DNA of 64,000 nucleotides from Bacteroidetes bacterium GWA2_32_17 (GTDB lineage Bacteria; Bacteroidota; Bacteroidia; Bacteroidales; GWA2-32-17): NCBI GenBank assembly GCA_001769035.1, contig MENF01000066.1, positions 1 to 64,000 of the forward strand, read 5' to 3'. Shown piece by piece: positions 1 to 7,136 of this stretch (position 1 is its first letter; each line of letters starts with the position of its first letter). The notes under the pieces were generated by a model. It saw only the letters and a program-made list of their open reading frames with translations, ran no database searches and was not told where the DNA came from. The position numbers and the translations under genes were made by a program.

Positions 1-167
1 CGCCTTACATTTGATTAAAATTTAAAAAATGGGTTTTTAGACGGACTGACGTTTGGCGCTTGGAAAAGCTGGGCATTTAGCCGCAGTCGGTGTCAAACCG
101 CTAATATGTTTATTATTTGTTACCATTGTCAAGTTGCCCATAACTGCCCAGTTTTTACCAAACGTGT
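1..167 (-). repeat. attC-like cassette spacer element, copy 1 (cut by window edge)
   Basis: This is the most divergent of four copies of the element that separates the cassettes. It shares the core blocks TGTCAAACCGCTAA, TGTCAAGTTGCCC and ACGTGTGTTA with the copies at 1007-1264, 1972-2229 and 2937-3194. Read on the minus strand it forms a large imperfect hairpin: ACGTTTGG pairs with CCAAACGT, and further in CTGGGCA pairs with TGCCCAG. It ends exactly at the GTTA box that opens the next cassette. Its far end lies outside the window. An apparent ORF inside it (53-283, plus) is spurious. Confidence 0.7.
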
Positions 168-1006
168 GTTATAGGCTGGGGCTATTTAATCATTGGCATA
201 AGTGTACATTTAGGATTAAAGGTATTTATTACTTTATGAATAAAGATGCATTTTTTTTCAATAGAATCATAGTCTTTTGTTAAAGGTTTACAATTACCAT
301 TTAAGTAATTGCTTGTCCAAGAATAATCAGTTGCATTATATTCTTTATTGTGTTTTTTACAATAAATCACATTATTTTCTTCTTCAGTCGTTAAACGTGT
401 CAAATATCCAACTTTACGACATATTGGGATTTCTGCTTTAAAAAGTTTTGTTAATTCATAAAAAGCTGGATTTTTAATTGTGTCAGTAGTACTAGCAGCT
501 GTAAAAACTCTATGTTTATTATCAATTAATGTATCAAATCTAAAAATATCATTATTTTCTAAAATGAAATTAATAAATGATTTATTGTCAAATGCTAATA
601 CATGCTCAGGTTTTAAGTTTAGAAAACATGGGAAAGATGGTACAATTATTTCTTGATTCTTGATAGAATAGTCGATGTTATTGTTTATAAATTCAGTCTG
701 ATAAACATATACCATGTTTGTTGAGTCAAATATTATTACAAGGTTATTATACCATTTCATACTAGGATGTGGTGGAGGTGGTGGTGGAGGTGGTGGAGGT
801 GGTGGCTCCTCCAAAGAATTTGAGTCATACGTACTCTGTGCATTTATTAATGAGTCATGTTTTGAAATAACATAGTATTCTTTATCAGTTTTGTCAATTC
901 CTTTCTCGTTATTACAATTTGTAAAAGAAATTATTGTCAAAATAAATAAACCAATTAAAAATTTACTTTTCATGTTTGTAGTCTTTTTTTAGCCCTTGCC
1001 TATAAC
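168..1006 (-). mobile_element. Integron-like cassette 1 body (lipoprotein gene)
   Basis: The unit is bounded by imperfect inverted boxes, GTTATAGGCTGGGGCT at 168-183 and AGCCCTTGCCTATAAC at 991-1006, which match 14 of 16 bases. The two mismatches are the central dinucleotide, as in cassette 4. It holds one minus-strand gene that starts 33 bases inside one edge and stops inside the opposite box. The box sequence is specific to this cassette and differs from its neighbours, which is what excision and insertion at a GTT/AAC core would leave. The integron comparison is inference. Confidence 0.6.
182..973 (-). CDS. Putative lipoprotein with a 12-proline tract
   Basis: A 263-residue protein of no family I recognise. 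Residues 1-19 form a signal sequence ending in F-T-N before Cys20, consistent with a relaxed lipoprotein signal, so it is probably anchored to a membrane on the outside of the cytoplasm. Residues 57-68 are twelve consecutive prolines, encoded by a CCA/CCT microsatellite and followed by HP. The rest is a mixed polar domain with scattered cysteines (about 115, 185, 204, 229 and 242). Its TAG stop lies inside the terminal box of the cassette. Translation of the proline run should depend on elongation factor P. Function unknown. Confidence 0.75.
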   Translation of the reverse strand: MKSKFLIGLFILTIISFTNCNNEKGIDKTDKEYYVISKHDSLINAQSTYDSNSLEEPPPPPPPPPPPPHPSMKWYNNLVIIFDSTNMVYVYQTEFINNNIDYSIKNQEIIVPSFPCFLNLKPEHVLAFDNKSFINFILENNDIFRFDTLIDNKHRVFTAASTTDTIKNPAFYELTKLFKAEIPICRKVGYLTRLTTEEENNVIYCKKHNKEYNATDYSWTSNYLNGNCKPLTKDYDSIEKKCIFIHKVINTFNPKCTLMPMIK

Positions 1007-1264
1007 TCGTTTATATATACACCTTATCCGACATTAATCGTTTACAACCACTTATTTTAGTTTATTAAAAATTGCTAATACAAATTTATTAAATTATTTA
1101 TTACAAACACAAAAAATACTTTAATTTATTGTTTGAATTTAAATAACGGTTTGCGGTTGAATTTGGCAGGCTTTTACTTGCACTGGTTGTCAAACCGCTA
1201 AAATGTTTGAACTTTGTTATTTGTGTCAAGTTGCCCATAACAGCCTGCTAAATTTTAACCGTGT
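1007..1264 (-). repeat. attC-like cassette spacer element, copy 2
   Basis: Exactly 258 bp lie between the TAAC box of cassette 1 and the GTTA box of cassette 2. It differs from copy 3 only at position 1008 (C instead of T). Read on the minus strand, the half next to the upstream gene folds into a long imperfect hairpin: ACGGTT and AATTT-GCAGGC arms pair with GCCTGC and AACCGT arms, with six extra bases (TGCGGT on the plus strand) on one side, as attC sites have extrahelical bases. The other half is an AT-rich leader that runs to the next gene. Confidence 0.75.
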
Positions 1265-1971
1265 GTTAGGTGCAGTTTTTATTGATTTTTGAAAATTTTC
1301 CAAGCCAAATTTTTCTTATCTTTTTCTGCTTCTTCATAAAACTTTTCTCCAAGTAAATCAATCTCCATCTGTGTCTCAATCATTGAAAATGTATGTATTA
1401 TTTTATCTATACTAGCAGTATCAATAGTTTTATTTTCATTAAAAAGACTAATTATAGCAGTATGAACCGGAGCCAAGTGAATTTTTATTTTTGTTGTACT
1501 TAAATAAAGAGAATATTTATTACTCACTTCTTTACATTTTTCTAATTCTTTGAAAATTTCTTTCATAAACTCATGATAGTCTTTTTTGTATTTCTCATCT
1601 AAGATTGAATAAGTATATATCTTCTCTAAGATTGGACTATAAAAAGCAGTTAATAATTCATATGCTTCAATTTTTTTCTGAACATATATTAATACTTGAC
1701 TTCTTTTAATATCAATTTCTAGCTTGTGATTTTCTAATTCCCGAACCAGAGCGGATTTATATGCTTCTAATTCTTTCAGAAATTGTTGTTTGTATTTTGT
1801 ATTTTCTTTCTCGAATTGAATAGAGAACTTTGTTTTAATAAATTCTGAAATATATTTTTTAAATGCAAATGCTCCAATTCCTAATAAAATAACAATAATT
1901 GATAATGTCTTTGAAACGAGGTTTAAGATTTCAGAAATGTCCATATTATGTTTATTAAAATTGCACCTAAC
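1265..1971 (-). mobile_element. Integron-like cassette 2 body
   Basis: Bounded by GTTAGGTGCAGTTTTTAT at 1265-1282 and ATTAAAATTGCACCTAAC at 1954-1971, inverted with 16 of 18 bases matching. The boxes differ from those of cassettes 1 and 4 but match each other. The gene begins 27 bases inside the right edge and its TAA stop (1279-1281) lies in the left box. Confidence 0.6.
1279..1944 (-). CDS. Unknown membrane-anchored coiled-coil protein, copy A
   Basis: A 221-residue protein with one predicted membrane helix near residues 10-30 (rich in I, L, V, G) and a charged K/E-rich stretch at about 40-85 that looks like a coiled coil. The rest is helical and charged. I do not recognise the family. The arrangement of N-terminal anchor, coiled coil and soluble helical domain resembles many hypothetical proteins found in phage-defence and integron cassettes, but nothing in the sequence assigns a function. 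It is identical to the protein encoded at 2244-2909. Confidence 0.75.
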   Translation of the reverse strand: MDISEILNLVSKTLSIIVILLGIGAFAFKKYISEFIKTKFSIQFEKENTKYKQQFLKELEAYKSALVRELENHKLEIDIKRSQVLIYVQKKIEAYELLTAFYSPILEKIYTYSILDEKYKKDYHEFMKEIFKELEKCKEVSNKYSLYLSTTKIKIHLAPVHTAIISLFNENKTIDTASIDKIIHTFSMIETQMEIDLLGEKFYEEAEKDKKNLAWKIFKNQ

Positions 1972-2229
1972 TTGTTTATATATACACCTTATCCGACATT
2001 AATCGTTTACAACCACTTATTTTAGTTTATTAAAAATTGCTAATACAAATTTATTAAATTATTTATTACAAACACAAAAAATACTTTAATTTATTGTTTG
2101 AATTTAAATAACGGTTTGCGGTTGAATTTGGCAGGCTTTTACTTGCACTGGTTGTCAAACCGCTAAAATGTTTGAACTTTGTTATTTGTGTCAAGTTGCC
2201 CATAACAGCCTGCTAAATTTTAACCGTGT
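1972..2229 (-). repeat. attC-like cassette spacer element, copy 3
   Basis: 258 bp, identical to copy 2 except at its first variable base (1973). It separates the two identical cassettes and carries the same hairpin arms, plus the conserved blocks TGTCAAACCGCTAA and TGTCAAGTTGCCC. Confidence 0.75.
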
Positions 2230-2936
2230 GTTAGGTGCAGTTTTTATTGATTTTTGAAAATTTTCCAAGCCAAATTTTTCTTATCTTTTTCTGCTTCTTC
2301 ATAAAACTTTTCTCCAAGTAAATCAATCTCCATCTGTGTCTCAATCATTGAAAATGTATGTATTATTTTATCTATACTAGCAGTATCAATAGTTTTATTT
2401 TCATTAAAAAGACTAATTATAGCAGTATGAACCGGAGCCAAGTGAATTTTTATTTTTGTTGTACTTAAATAAAGAGAATATTTATTACTCACTTCTTTAC
2501 ATTTTTCTAATTCTTTGAAAATTTCTTTCATAAACTCATGATAGTCTTTTTTGTATTTCTCATCTAAGATTGAATAAGTATATATCTTCTCTAAGATTGG
2601 ACTATAAAAAGCAGTTAATAATTCATATGCTTCAATTTTTTTCTGAACATATATTAATACTTGACTTCTTTTAATATCAATTTCTAGCTTGTGATTTTCT
2701 AATTCCCGAACCAGAGCGGATTTATATGCTTCTAATTCTTTCAGAAATTGTTGTTTGTATTTTGTATTTTCTTTCTCGAATTGAATAGAGAACTTTGTTT
2801 TAATAAATTCTGAAATATATTTTTTAAATGCAAATGCTCCAATTCCTAATAAAATAACAATAATTGATAATGTCTTTGAAACGAGGTTTAAGATTTCAGA
2901 AATGTCCATATTATGTTTATTAAAATTGCACCTAAC
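2230..2936 (-). mobile_element. Integron-like cassette 3 body (duplicate of cassette 2)
   Basis: Same boxes as cassette 2: GTTAGGTGC opens it at 2230-2238 and GCACCTAAC closes it at 2928-2936. The contents are identical. Confidence 0.6.
2244..2909 (-). CDS. Unknown membrane-anchored coiled-coil protein, copy B
   Basis: The amino-acid sequence is identical to the protein at 1279-1944, as is the surrounding DNA, so the duplication is very recent or maintained by homogenisation. It has the same predicted N-terminal membrane helix, coiled coil and helical domain. Function unknown. Confidence 0.75.
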   Translation of the reverse strand: MDISEILNLVSKTLSIIVILLGIGAFAFKKYISEFIKTKFSIQFEKENTKYKQQFLKELEAYKSALVRELENHKLEIDIKRSQVLIYVQKKIEAYELLTAFYSPILEKIYTYSILDEKYKKDYHEFMKEIFKELEKCKEVSNKYSLYLSTTKIKIHLAPVHTAIISLFNENKTIDTASIDKIIHTFSMIETQMEIDLLGEKFYEEAEKDKKNLAWKIFKNQ

Positions 2937-3194
2937 TTGTTTATATATACACCTTATCCGACATTAATCGTTTACAACCACTTATTTTAGTTTATTAAAA
3001 ATTGCTAATACAAATTTATTAAATTATTTGTTACAAACACAAAAAATACTTTCATTTATTGTTTGAATTTAAATAACGTTTGAAGCTACGTAACGACTAG
3101 CATTTACTTGCAGTCGGTGTTAAACCGCTGAAATGTTTGAACTTTGTTATTCGTGTCAAGTTGCCCCTAACAGTCTGCTAAATTTTAACCGTGT
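2937..3194 (-). repeat. attC-like cassette spacer element, copy 4 (mosaic)
   Basis: Again exactly 258 bp. Positions 2937-3078 match copies 2 and 3 with about two substitutions, and 3111-3194 match with about ten. In between, about 3080-3110 is a different sequence, in the outer arm of the hairpin. The remaining arm therefore no longer pairs well with its partner. Confidence 0.7.
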
Positions 3195-3195
3195 G

Positions 3196-3348
3196 TTACC
3201 GCCTGGCCATTTCTTTTTCGAAGTCAACTCGTCCTTTGCGAATATATTCGATAATTTGTTTAGGTGTCATATTTGCGATGTCGGAATTAATTTTGTCTCT
3301 TAAGTCACGCATCATTTTTACGCAGTCAAATTTCTTTTTAGTCTTCAT
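3196..3348 (-). CDS. Small partner of PIN toxin (putative antitoxin, 50 residues)
   Basis: A 50-residue basic protein, MKTKKKFDCVKMMRDLRDKI to start, ending in EKEMARR. Its ATG lies in the last codons of the PIN gene (11-bp overlap, 3338-3348), so translation is probably coupled. Its TAA stop is formed by the conserved TAAC of the cassette box. Similar small proteins with DCVKMMR and an IIEYIR-like C-terminal part are, from memory, common beside PIN genes in Bacteroidota, so an antitoxin role is likely. The order, toxin first and antitoxin second, is the reverse of classical vapBC. Confidence 0.65.
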   Translation of the reverse strand: MKTKKKFDCVKMMRDLRDKINSDIANMTPKQIIEYIRKGRVDFEKEMARR

Positions 3349-3802
3349 TGTATATTAAGTCTTTAGGTGAACGTATTTCAATTGAATGATAACCATTTTT
3401 TAAGTTAACGGAATTATAACCTCGGATTCTTATTACATTAACAATATGTTTGAAATTCCAACTTACAAGTATGTCAACATGATTTGTGGTGGCAGTTGCA
3501 ATATGAATACAATCTTCAAAACTTGTTTGACCCACAACTTTTTCTGTGACATAATTTGTTGCAAGCGAGATTTCTTCGTCGGTTACTGAAATTATTTCAA
3601 CATTTTTAATTTTCAAGTCTTTTAATAAATCTCTAACATTTTTTGGAGCATTTAGTAATTCATTTTGAGTCAAGTCAGAAATTACAACATTGAATTCTCC
3701 ATTTACAATTTTCTTAAAAAGCAACTTAGTCTCTTTATTGAATTCAGTGTCATAGTAGCCACCAAAAACAGATGTATCAATATATATTCTTAATGGTTTC
3801 AT
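3338..3802 (-). CDS. PIN-domain toxin, VapC-like ribonuclease
   Basis: A 154-residue protein with the PIN fold signature: IDTSV with Asp9, QNELL with Glu48, FEDCIHIA with Glu96 and Asp97, then VDILVSWN with Asp110 and Asn116. These are the acidic residues that bind metal in PIN ribonucleases, which typically cut RNA as toxins of toxin-antitoxin pairs. The length is typical. It overlaps the small downstream gene by 11 bp. Toxin-antitoxin pairs are frequent cargo of integron cassettes, which fits the cassette structure here. The RNA target cannot be told from the sequence. Confidence 0.8.
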   Translation of the reverse strand: MKPLRIYIDTSVFGGYYDTEFNKETKLLFKKIVNGEFNVVISDLTQNELLNAPKNVRDLLKDLKIKNVEIISVTDEEISLATNYVTEKVVGQTSFEDCIHIATATTNHVDILVSWNFKHIVNVIRIRGYNSVNLKNGYHSIEIRSPKDLIYNED

Positions 3803-3881
3803 TCAATTTCATTTTTTTCAAATATACAAAAAAAATCGCAAATCTCCAAATAGTCTGATTTTTCTATGGCTTGGCGGTAAC

Positions 3882-4153
3882 TCTTGTATAAACGCAATTG
3901 TGTTTATTTCGTCTTTATATGTAACTAATAAAATATTTGTAACTATCATATTATTACCACAAAAAACGTTTTTAACCGTTTGTGAACGTTTATTAATTTA
4001 AAATTAAATTTTAAAAATATCAATACAAAAATAAAATAATTTTTTATAATTACCTGTTTTTTACACATTCTTTTAAAAAATTATTATAAATAAATGTTTT
4101 AGCCCGCTGCGTAACAATTATTGATTTTTTAGAACGTCCTTATGTATTTTTTA
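3882..4153. other. Gene-free AT-rich stretch at the array edge
   Basis: No gene or conserved spacer element is visible. The bases after the last cassette box (TCTTGTATAAACGC) only faintly resemble the start of the spacer leader (TCGTTTATATATACACC). If the array grows at one end, this is where an insertion site would lie, but I see no recombinase gene near it. Confidence 0.5.
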
Positions 4154-5521
4154 TCAGGTATTGCACGAACATCCAAACTTCTTAGTAATATTATGTTTTG
4201 TAATAAAATCTTCTAAAACACCATCTAAATTTGGAGTACCAATTTCCTGAAGTTCATAACCAACTTTTACTGTAGGTTTTTTAATGTTAATAATTCTCTT
4301 AAGGTCAATTGGAGTGGCAATTACAACTGTATCGCAAGGTGTGTTTTCAATTGTGCGTTCTAAATCATGAATTTGTTCATCGCCATATCCCATTGCTGGT
4401 AATAATGTTCCAATGTTTGGATAAATTTTAAATGTTTCGGCAAGTTTACCAACGGCATACTGACGTGGGTCAACTAATTCAGCCGCACCATATTTTTGGG
4501 CTGCTACAGTTCCTGCACCAATTTTCATGTGTCCATGTGTTAATGTTGGACCATCTTCGATAACTAAAACGCGTTTGCCTTTAATAAGTTCAGGTTTATC
4601 TACTGAAAGTGGTGAAGCACCGTCAATAATAATTGCATTGGGATTAATGTTACGTAAATTATTTCTTACAATATTAATATTTTCTAACGATGCACTATCA
4701 ATTTTATTGATAACAATAACATCAGAAATTCTTGCAACTACTTCGCCCGGATAAAAACTAACTTCTGCACCGGGACGTAATGGGTCGGCGACACCAATCA
4801 TTAAATCGGGACGATAAAATGGGAAGTCGTTATTTCCACCGTCCCAAAGAATTACATCGCAACCATCAGGGTCTTTTTCGGCTGCACGTACAATTGCTTC
4901 ATAATCAACACCTGCATAAATAACATTACCACGAACTACATGTGGTTCATATTCTTCCATTTCTTCAATTGTGCATTTGTGAAGTTTTAAATCTTCAACA
5001 GTTGCAAAGCGTTGTACTTTTTGTTTTACTAAATCACCATAAGGCATTGGGTGCCGAATAGCTACAACTTTTAATCCTTGTTTCATTAATATTTCAACAA
5101 TTCTGCGGGATGTTTGGCTTTTTCCGCAACCCGTACGGGTTGCACCAACTGCAATAACAGGTTTCGTTGATTTAATCATTGTGTCGTTTGGTCCAAGAAA
5201 CATGAAGCTTGCACCTGCTGCCATTACCATTGAACCAATATTCATAACTCTTTGATAAGGAACATCACTATATGAAAATATACAAACATCAACTTTTAGT
5301 TCTTTTATTAATTTAACAAGTTCGGATTCTGCATAAATAGGAATTCCGTCTGGATACATTTCTTTTCCTGCTAGTTCTGCCGGATATTTTCTTCCATCTA
5401 TGTCGGGAATTTGGGCTGCTGTAAAAGCTACTACTTTATAATCTTTATTTCTTCTAAAGAAGGTATTGAAGTTATGGAAATCTCTTCCTGCTGCTCCAAT
5501 AATAATCACATTTTTTGTCAT
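4154..5521 (-). CDS. COG2403-type GTPase, cyclic 2,3-diphosphoglycerate synthetase family
   Basis: A 455-residue cytoplasmic protein. The N-terminal Rossmann-like part starts VIIIGAAGRDFHNFN, typical of the family. A P-loop GATRTGCGKSQTS lies near residues 126-138, followed by a switch-like DGGNNDFPF and VINKID, an NKxD guanine-specificity motif. It ends in a cysteine-containing tail, CSCNT. The archaeal relatives make cyclic 2,3-diphosphoglycerate; bacterial members are usually annotated only as GTPases and their substrate is uncertain. It stands alone, with the cassette array on one side and a repeat-rich gap on the other. Confidence 0.85.
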   Translation of the reverse strand: MTKNVIIIGAAGRDFHNFNTFFRRNKDYKVVAFTAAQIPDIDGRKYPAELAGKEMYPDGIPIYAESELVKLIKELKVDVCIFSYSDVPYQRVMNIGSMVMAAGASFMFLGPNDTMIKSTKPVIAVGATRTGCGKSQTSRRIVEILMKQGLKVVAIRHPMPYGDLVKQKVQRFATVEDLKLHKCTIEEMEEYEPHVVRGNVIYAGVDYEAIVRAAEKDPDGCDVILWDGGNNDFPFYRPDLMIGVADPLRPGAEVSFYPGEVVARISDVIVINKIDSASLENINIVRNNLRNINPNAIIIDGASPLSVDKPELIKGKRVLVIEDGPTLTHGHMKIGAGTVAAQKYGAAELVDPRQYAVGKLAETFKIYPNIGTLLPAMGYGDEQIHDLERTIENTPCDTVVIATPIDLKRIINIKKPTVKVGYELQEIGTPNLDGVLEDFITKHNITKKFGCSCNT

Positions 5522-5557
5522 AAAAAAATTAATTTAGTTTCTTAAATTAGAATTTTA

Positions 5558-5565
5558 CAAATATA
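5558..5565 (-). promoter_or_regulatory. Candidate -7 box for the GTPase gene
   Basis: On the minus strand the sequence is TATATTTG, matching the Bacteroidota TAnnTTTG box, about 37 bases upstream of the start codon. The expected -33 TTTG is only a run of T, so support is moderate. Confidence 0.4.
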
Positions 5566-6627
5566 TAGCTAATAAGCCACTTTTAAAACATTAAAATTAT
5601 GAACAATAACACAAAAATCTTTAATAATAGCCATAAACGTCAATTATTCAGAGTTATACAACAATAATATGTTAAGAAACATATCTTCAATTTGTTAATA
5701 ACTTAAACTGTTAATTTATAGATTATTTAAACTTTAATTTAGGTAACTCATGTTACGCAAGTAAAAAATTTGTCTCGCAAAGCCGTTTACCCCGTTAGAT
5801 AATTGCTCTTTATATAGTTCGCTCTTTTTTTAACTATTTAACGGGGCAGGGTTCACAAAGTTAAAAAGTGGCTAAATAGTCGTCCCTTAAAAACCCTCTT
5901 TAGAAATTTTGGTCGTTATTAATTTCAATTGAGATTTTTTTTATTTTTCTTTTTTCACCACCAAAAAAGAAACAAAAAACCCTCCACGAAGTCCAACTCC
6001 AATTTTTTAACTAATTCAAATTTAGGAGTTTGATAGATGAAATAGCTTTGTTGTAACACCGTGAATAATTTGCCCAAAAATTGTAGTTCGCACAGTTACT
6101 CACATCTTTTTTTTATTTTTTTATGGTGTTCGTGAGGGCTAAAGCCGTTCGTGGACAACCCACCGCACTTGCTTCGATTAAAACTAATAGGGAAAATCAA
6201 TCTTATTACAATAAATATATTATGAAAATATGCAAGGTTTTAACTGTTCACCACGTGGGATAACTCCGTTGAACAATGGAGCGAAAATAAAAAACAAATA
6301 TCCAACGTGGTAAAATATTATTTCTTGCAATTTATTTTATTATTTTATAACATTATTTAACTGGATATTAATTTGTTGAATACTTTTTAAGTGACGACTA
6401 TTTAAAAACTTAAATTTAGGTAACTCATGTTACGCAAGTAAAAAATTTGTCTCGCAAAGCGATGCACTGAGCTTATCGAAGTGCTACCAAGTTCACAAAG
6501 TTAAAAAGTGGCTAAATAAAAGCATTTGGAGTATTAATAATCAACGTTATATGTTACAATCATCAATTTTTTATGACAAAAAATGAATTACATTTTGTTA
6601 CTACTCAGGTTCGCATTATTTCTCGCA

Positions 6628-6700
6628 AAGACGCAATGCACGCAAAGTTTTAAGCACGCAAAGTTTTAAAAAAATCATTAATGATTTTTTTCTTTGCGTT
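6628..6700. repeat. CGCAAAG repeat cluster flanking the GxxExxY pseudogene
   Basis: Short repeats of CGCAAAG and a mirrored TTTGCG form a hairpin-like cluster around AAAAAATCATTAATGATTTTTT. A matching GCGTTCTTTGCGACTTTGCG lies at the other end of the pseudogene (7087-7106). I have often seen such sequences beside GxxExxY genes in Bacteroidota. Confidence 0.5.
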
Positions 6701-6701
6701 C

Positions 6702-7079
6702 TTACAGATTATTTGCAATTCTTTTAATTCCATATTTTATTAAATCAACATTAAAATTGACAAGAAGTCCCAGTTTTAAATTTGTTACTCGTAAATAGGT
6801 TAACAAGATTTTAGGAAAAGTGGATGACATTGTTTTTACTGATTTTATTTCCACTATGACTTTTTCTTCTACAATAATATCTGCTCTAAATCCTAAACCC
6901 AATTATACTGTTTCATAAAACACAGCAATCTCTGCCTGCCGCTTGTATTTTATTCTTAATTTATCCAGTTCATAACATATTGCCGCTTCGTAAACTGATT
7001 CCAGCAAACCGGGTCCTAATTTCTGATGAACCTTCAGAAAGATATTAACTAATATTTTGGCTACTTCGTTTTCGGTCAT
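6702..7079 (-). pseudogene. GxxExxY family gene interrupted by an in-frame stop
   Basis: Read from the ATG at 7077-7079, the sequence gives MTENEVAKILVNIFLKVHQK and LGPGLLESVYEAA, the hallmark G-x-x-E-x-x-Y motif, then reaches TAA at 6903-6905. The same frame continues after the stop with LGLGFRADIIVEEKVIVEIK to a second stop at 6702. The total of 124 residues plus the stop is the normal family length of about 125. Family members usually have Lys at the stop position, so a single A-to-T change in an AAA codon explains it. The remaining domain resembles small nuclease-like folds (D...E.K), but the family role is unknown. Confidence 0.8.
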
Positions 7080-7136
7080 AATTCATTGCGTTCTTTGCGA
7101 CTTTGCGAGACAACTTTTATGGTTGCTGAGTAGTTA

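Larger units (their letters stand above)
1009..2938. repeat. Exact 965-bp tandem duplication
   Basis: Positions 1009-1973 and 1974-2938 appear identical by eye. Each unit contains one spacer element and one copy of the 221-residue gene. A third, partial copy continues to about 3078 with two substitutions before it diverges. The unit is exactly one cassette plus its spacer, so it could come from reinsertion of an excised cassette or from unequal crossover between spacer elements. An assembly artefact cannot be excluded from the sequence alone. Confidence 0.9.
3195..3881 (-). mobile_element. Integron-like cassette 4 body (PIN toxin and partner)
   Basis: Bounded by GTTACCGCCTGGCCAT at 3195-3210 and ATGGCTTGGCGGTAAC at 3866-3881, inverted with 14 of 16 bases matching. 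The two mismatches are the same central dinucleotide (TG versus AA) as in cassette 1. No further spacer element follows 3881, so this is the right-hand end of the array. Confidence 0.6.
5522..6701. repeat. Gene-free, repeat-rich stretch
   Basis: No convincing gene. Two near-identical blocks, 5736-5783 and 6414-6460, contain GTAACTCATGTTACGCAAG and run into TTTGTCTCGCAAAGC. Both are followed by a shared GTTCACAAAGTTAAAAAGTG (5851-5878 and 6491-6518). Between them the first copy has a hairpin with CCCCGTTA and TAACGGGG arms, and the second has a GCACTGAGC...GAAGTGC palindrome. A further imperfect inverted repeat, ACCACGTGGGATA at 6250-6262 and TATCCAACGTGGT at 6299-6311, encloses 36 bases. These look like decayed dispersed repeats. 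Confidence 0.65.

Noticed and set aside
53-283. Plus-strand ORF starting MALGKAGHLAAVGVKPLICL
   Set aside because: It lies in the cassette spacer element and runs into the end of the lipoprotein gene on the other strand. Such frames arise from the repeated element itself, not from a gene.
1-3200. CRISPR array
   Set aside because: The repeats are about 258 bp, separated by whole genes, and no cas gene is present.
1-4153. Calling the array a true class-type integron
   Set aside because: No integrase gene or attI site is visible, the element is longer than usual attC sites and the R-box consensus RYYYAAC fits only cassettes 2 and 3. It is reported as integron-like only.
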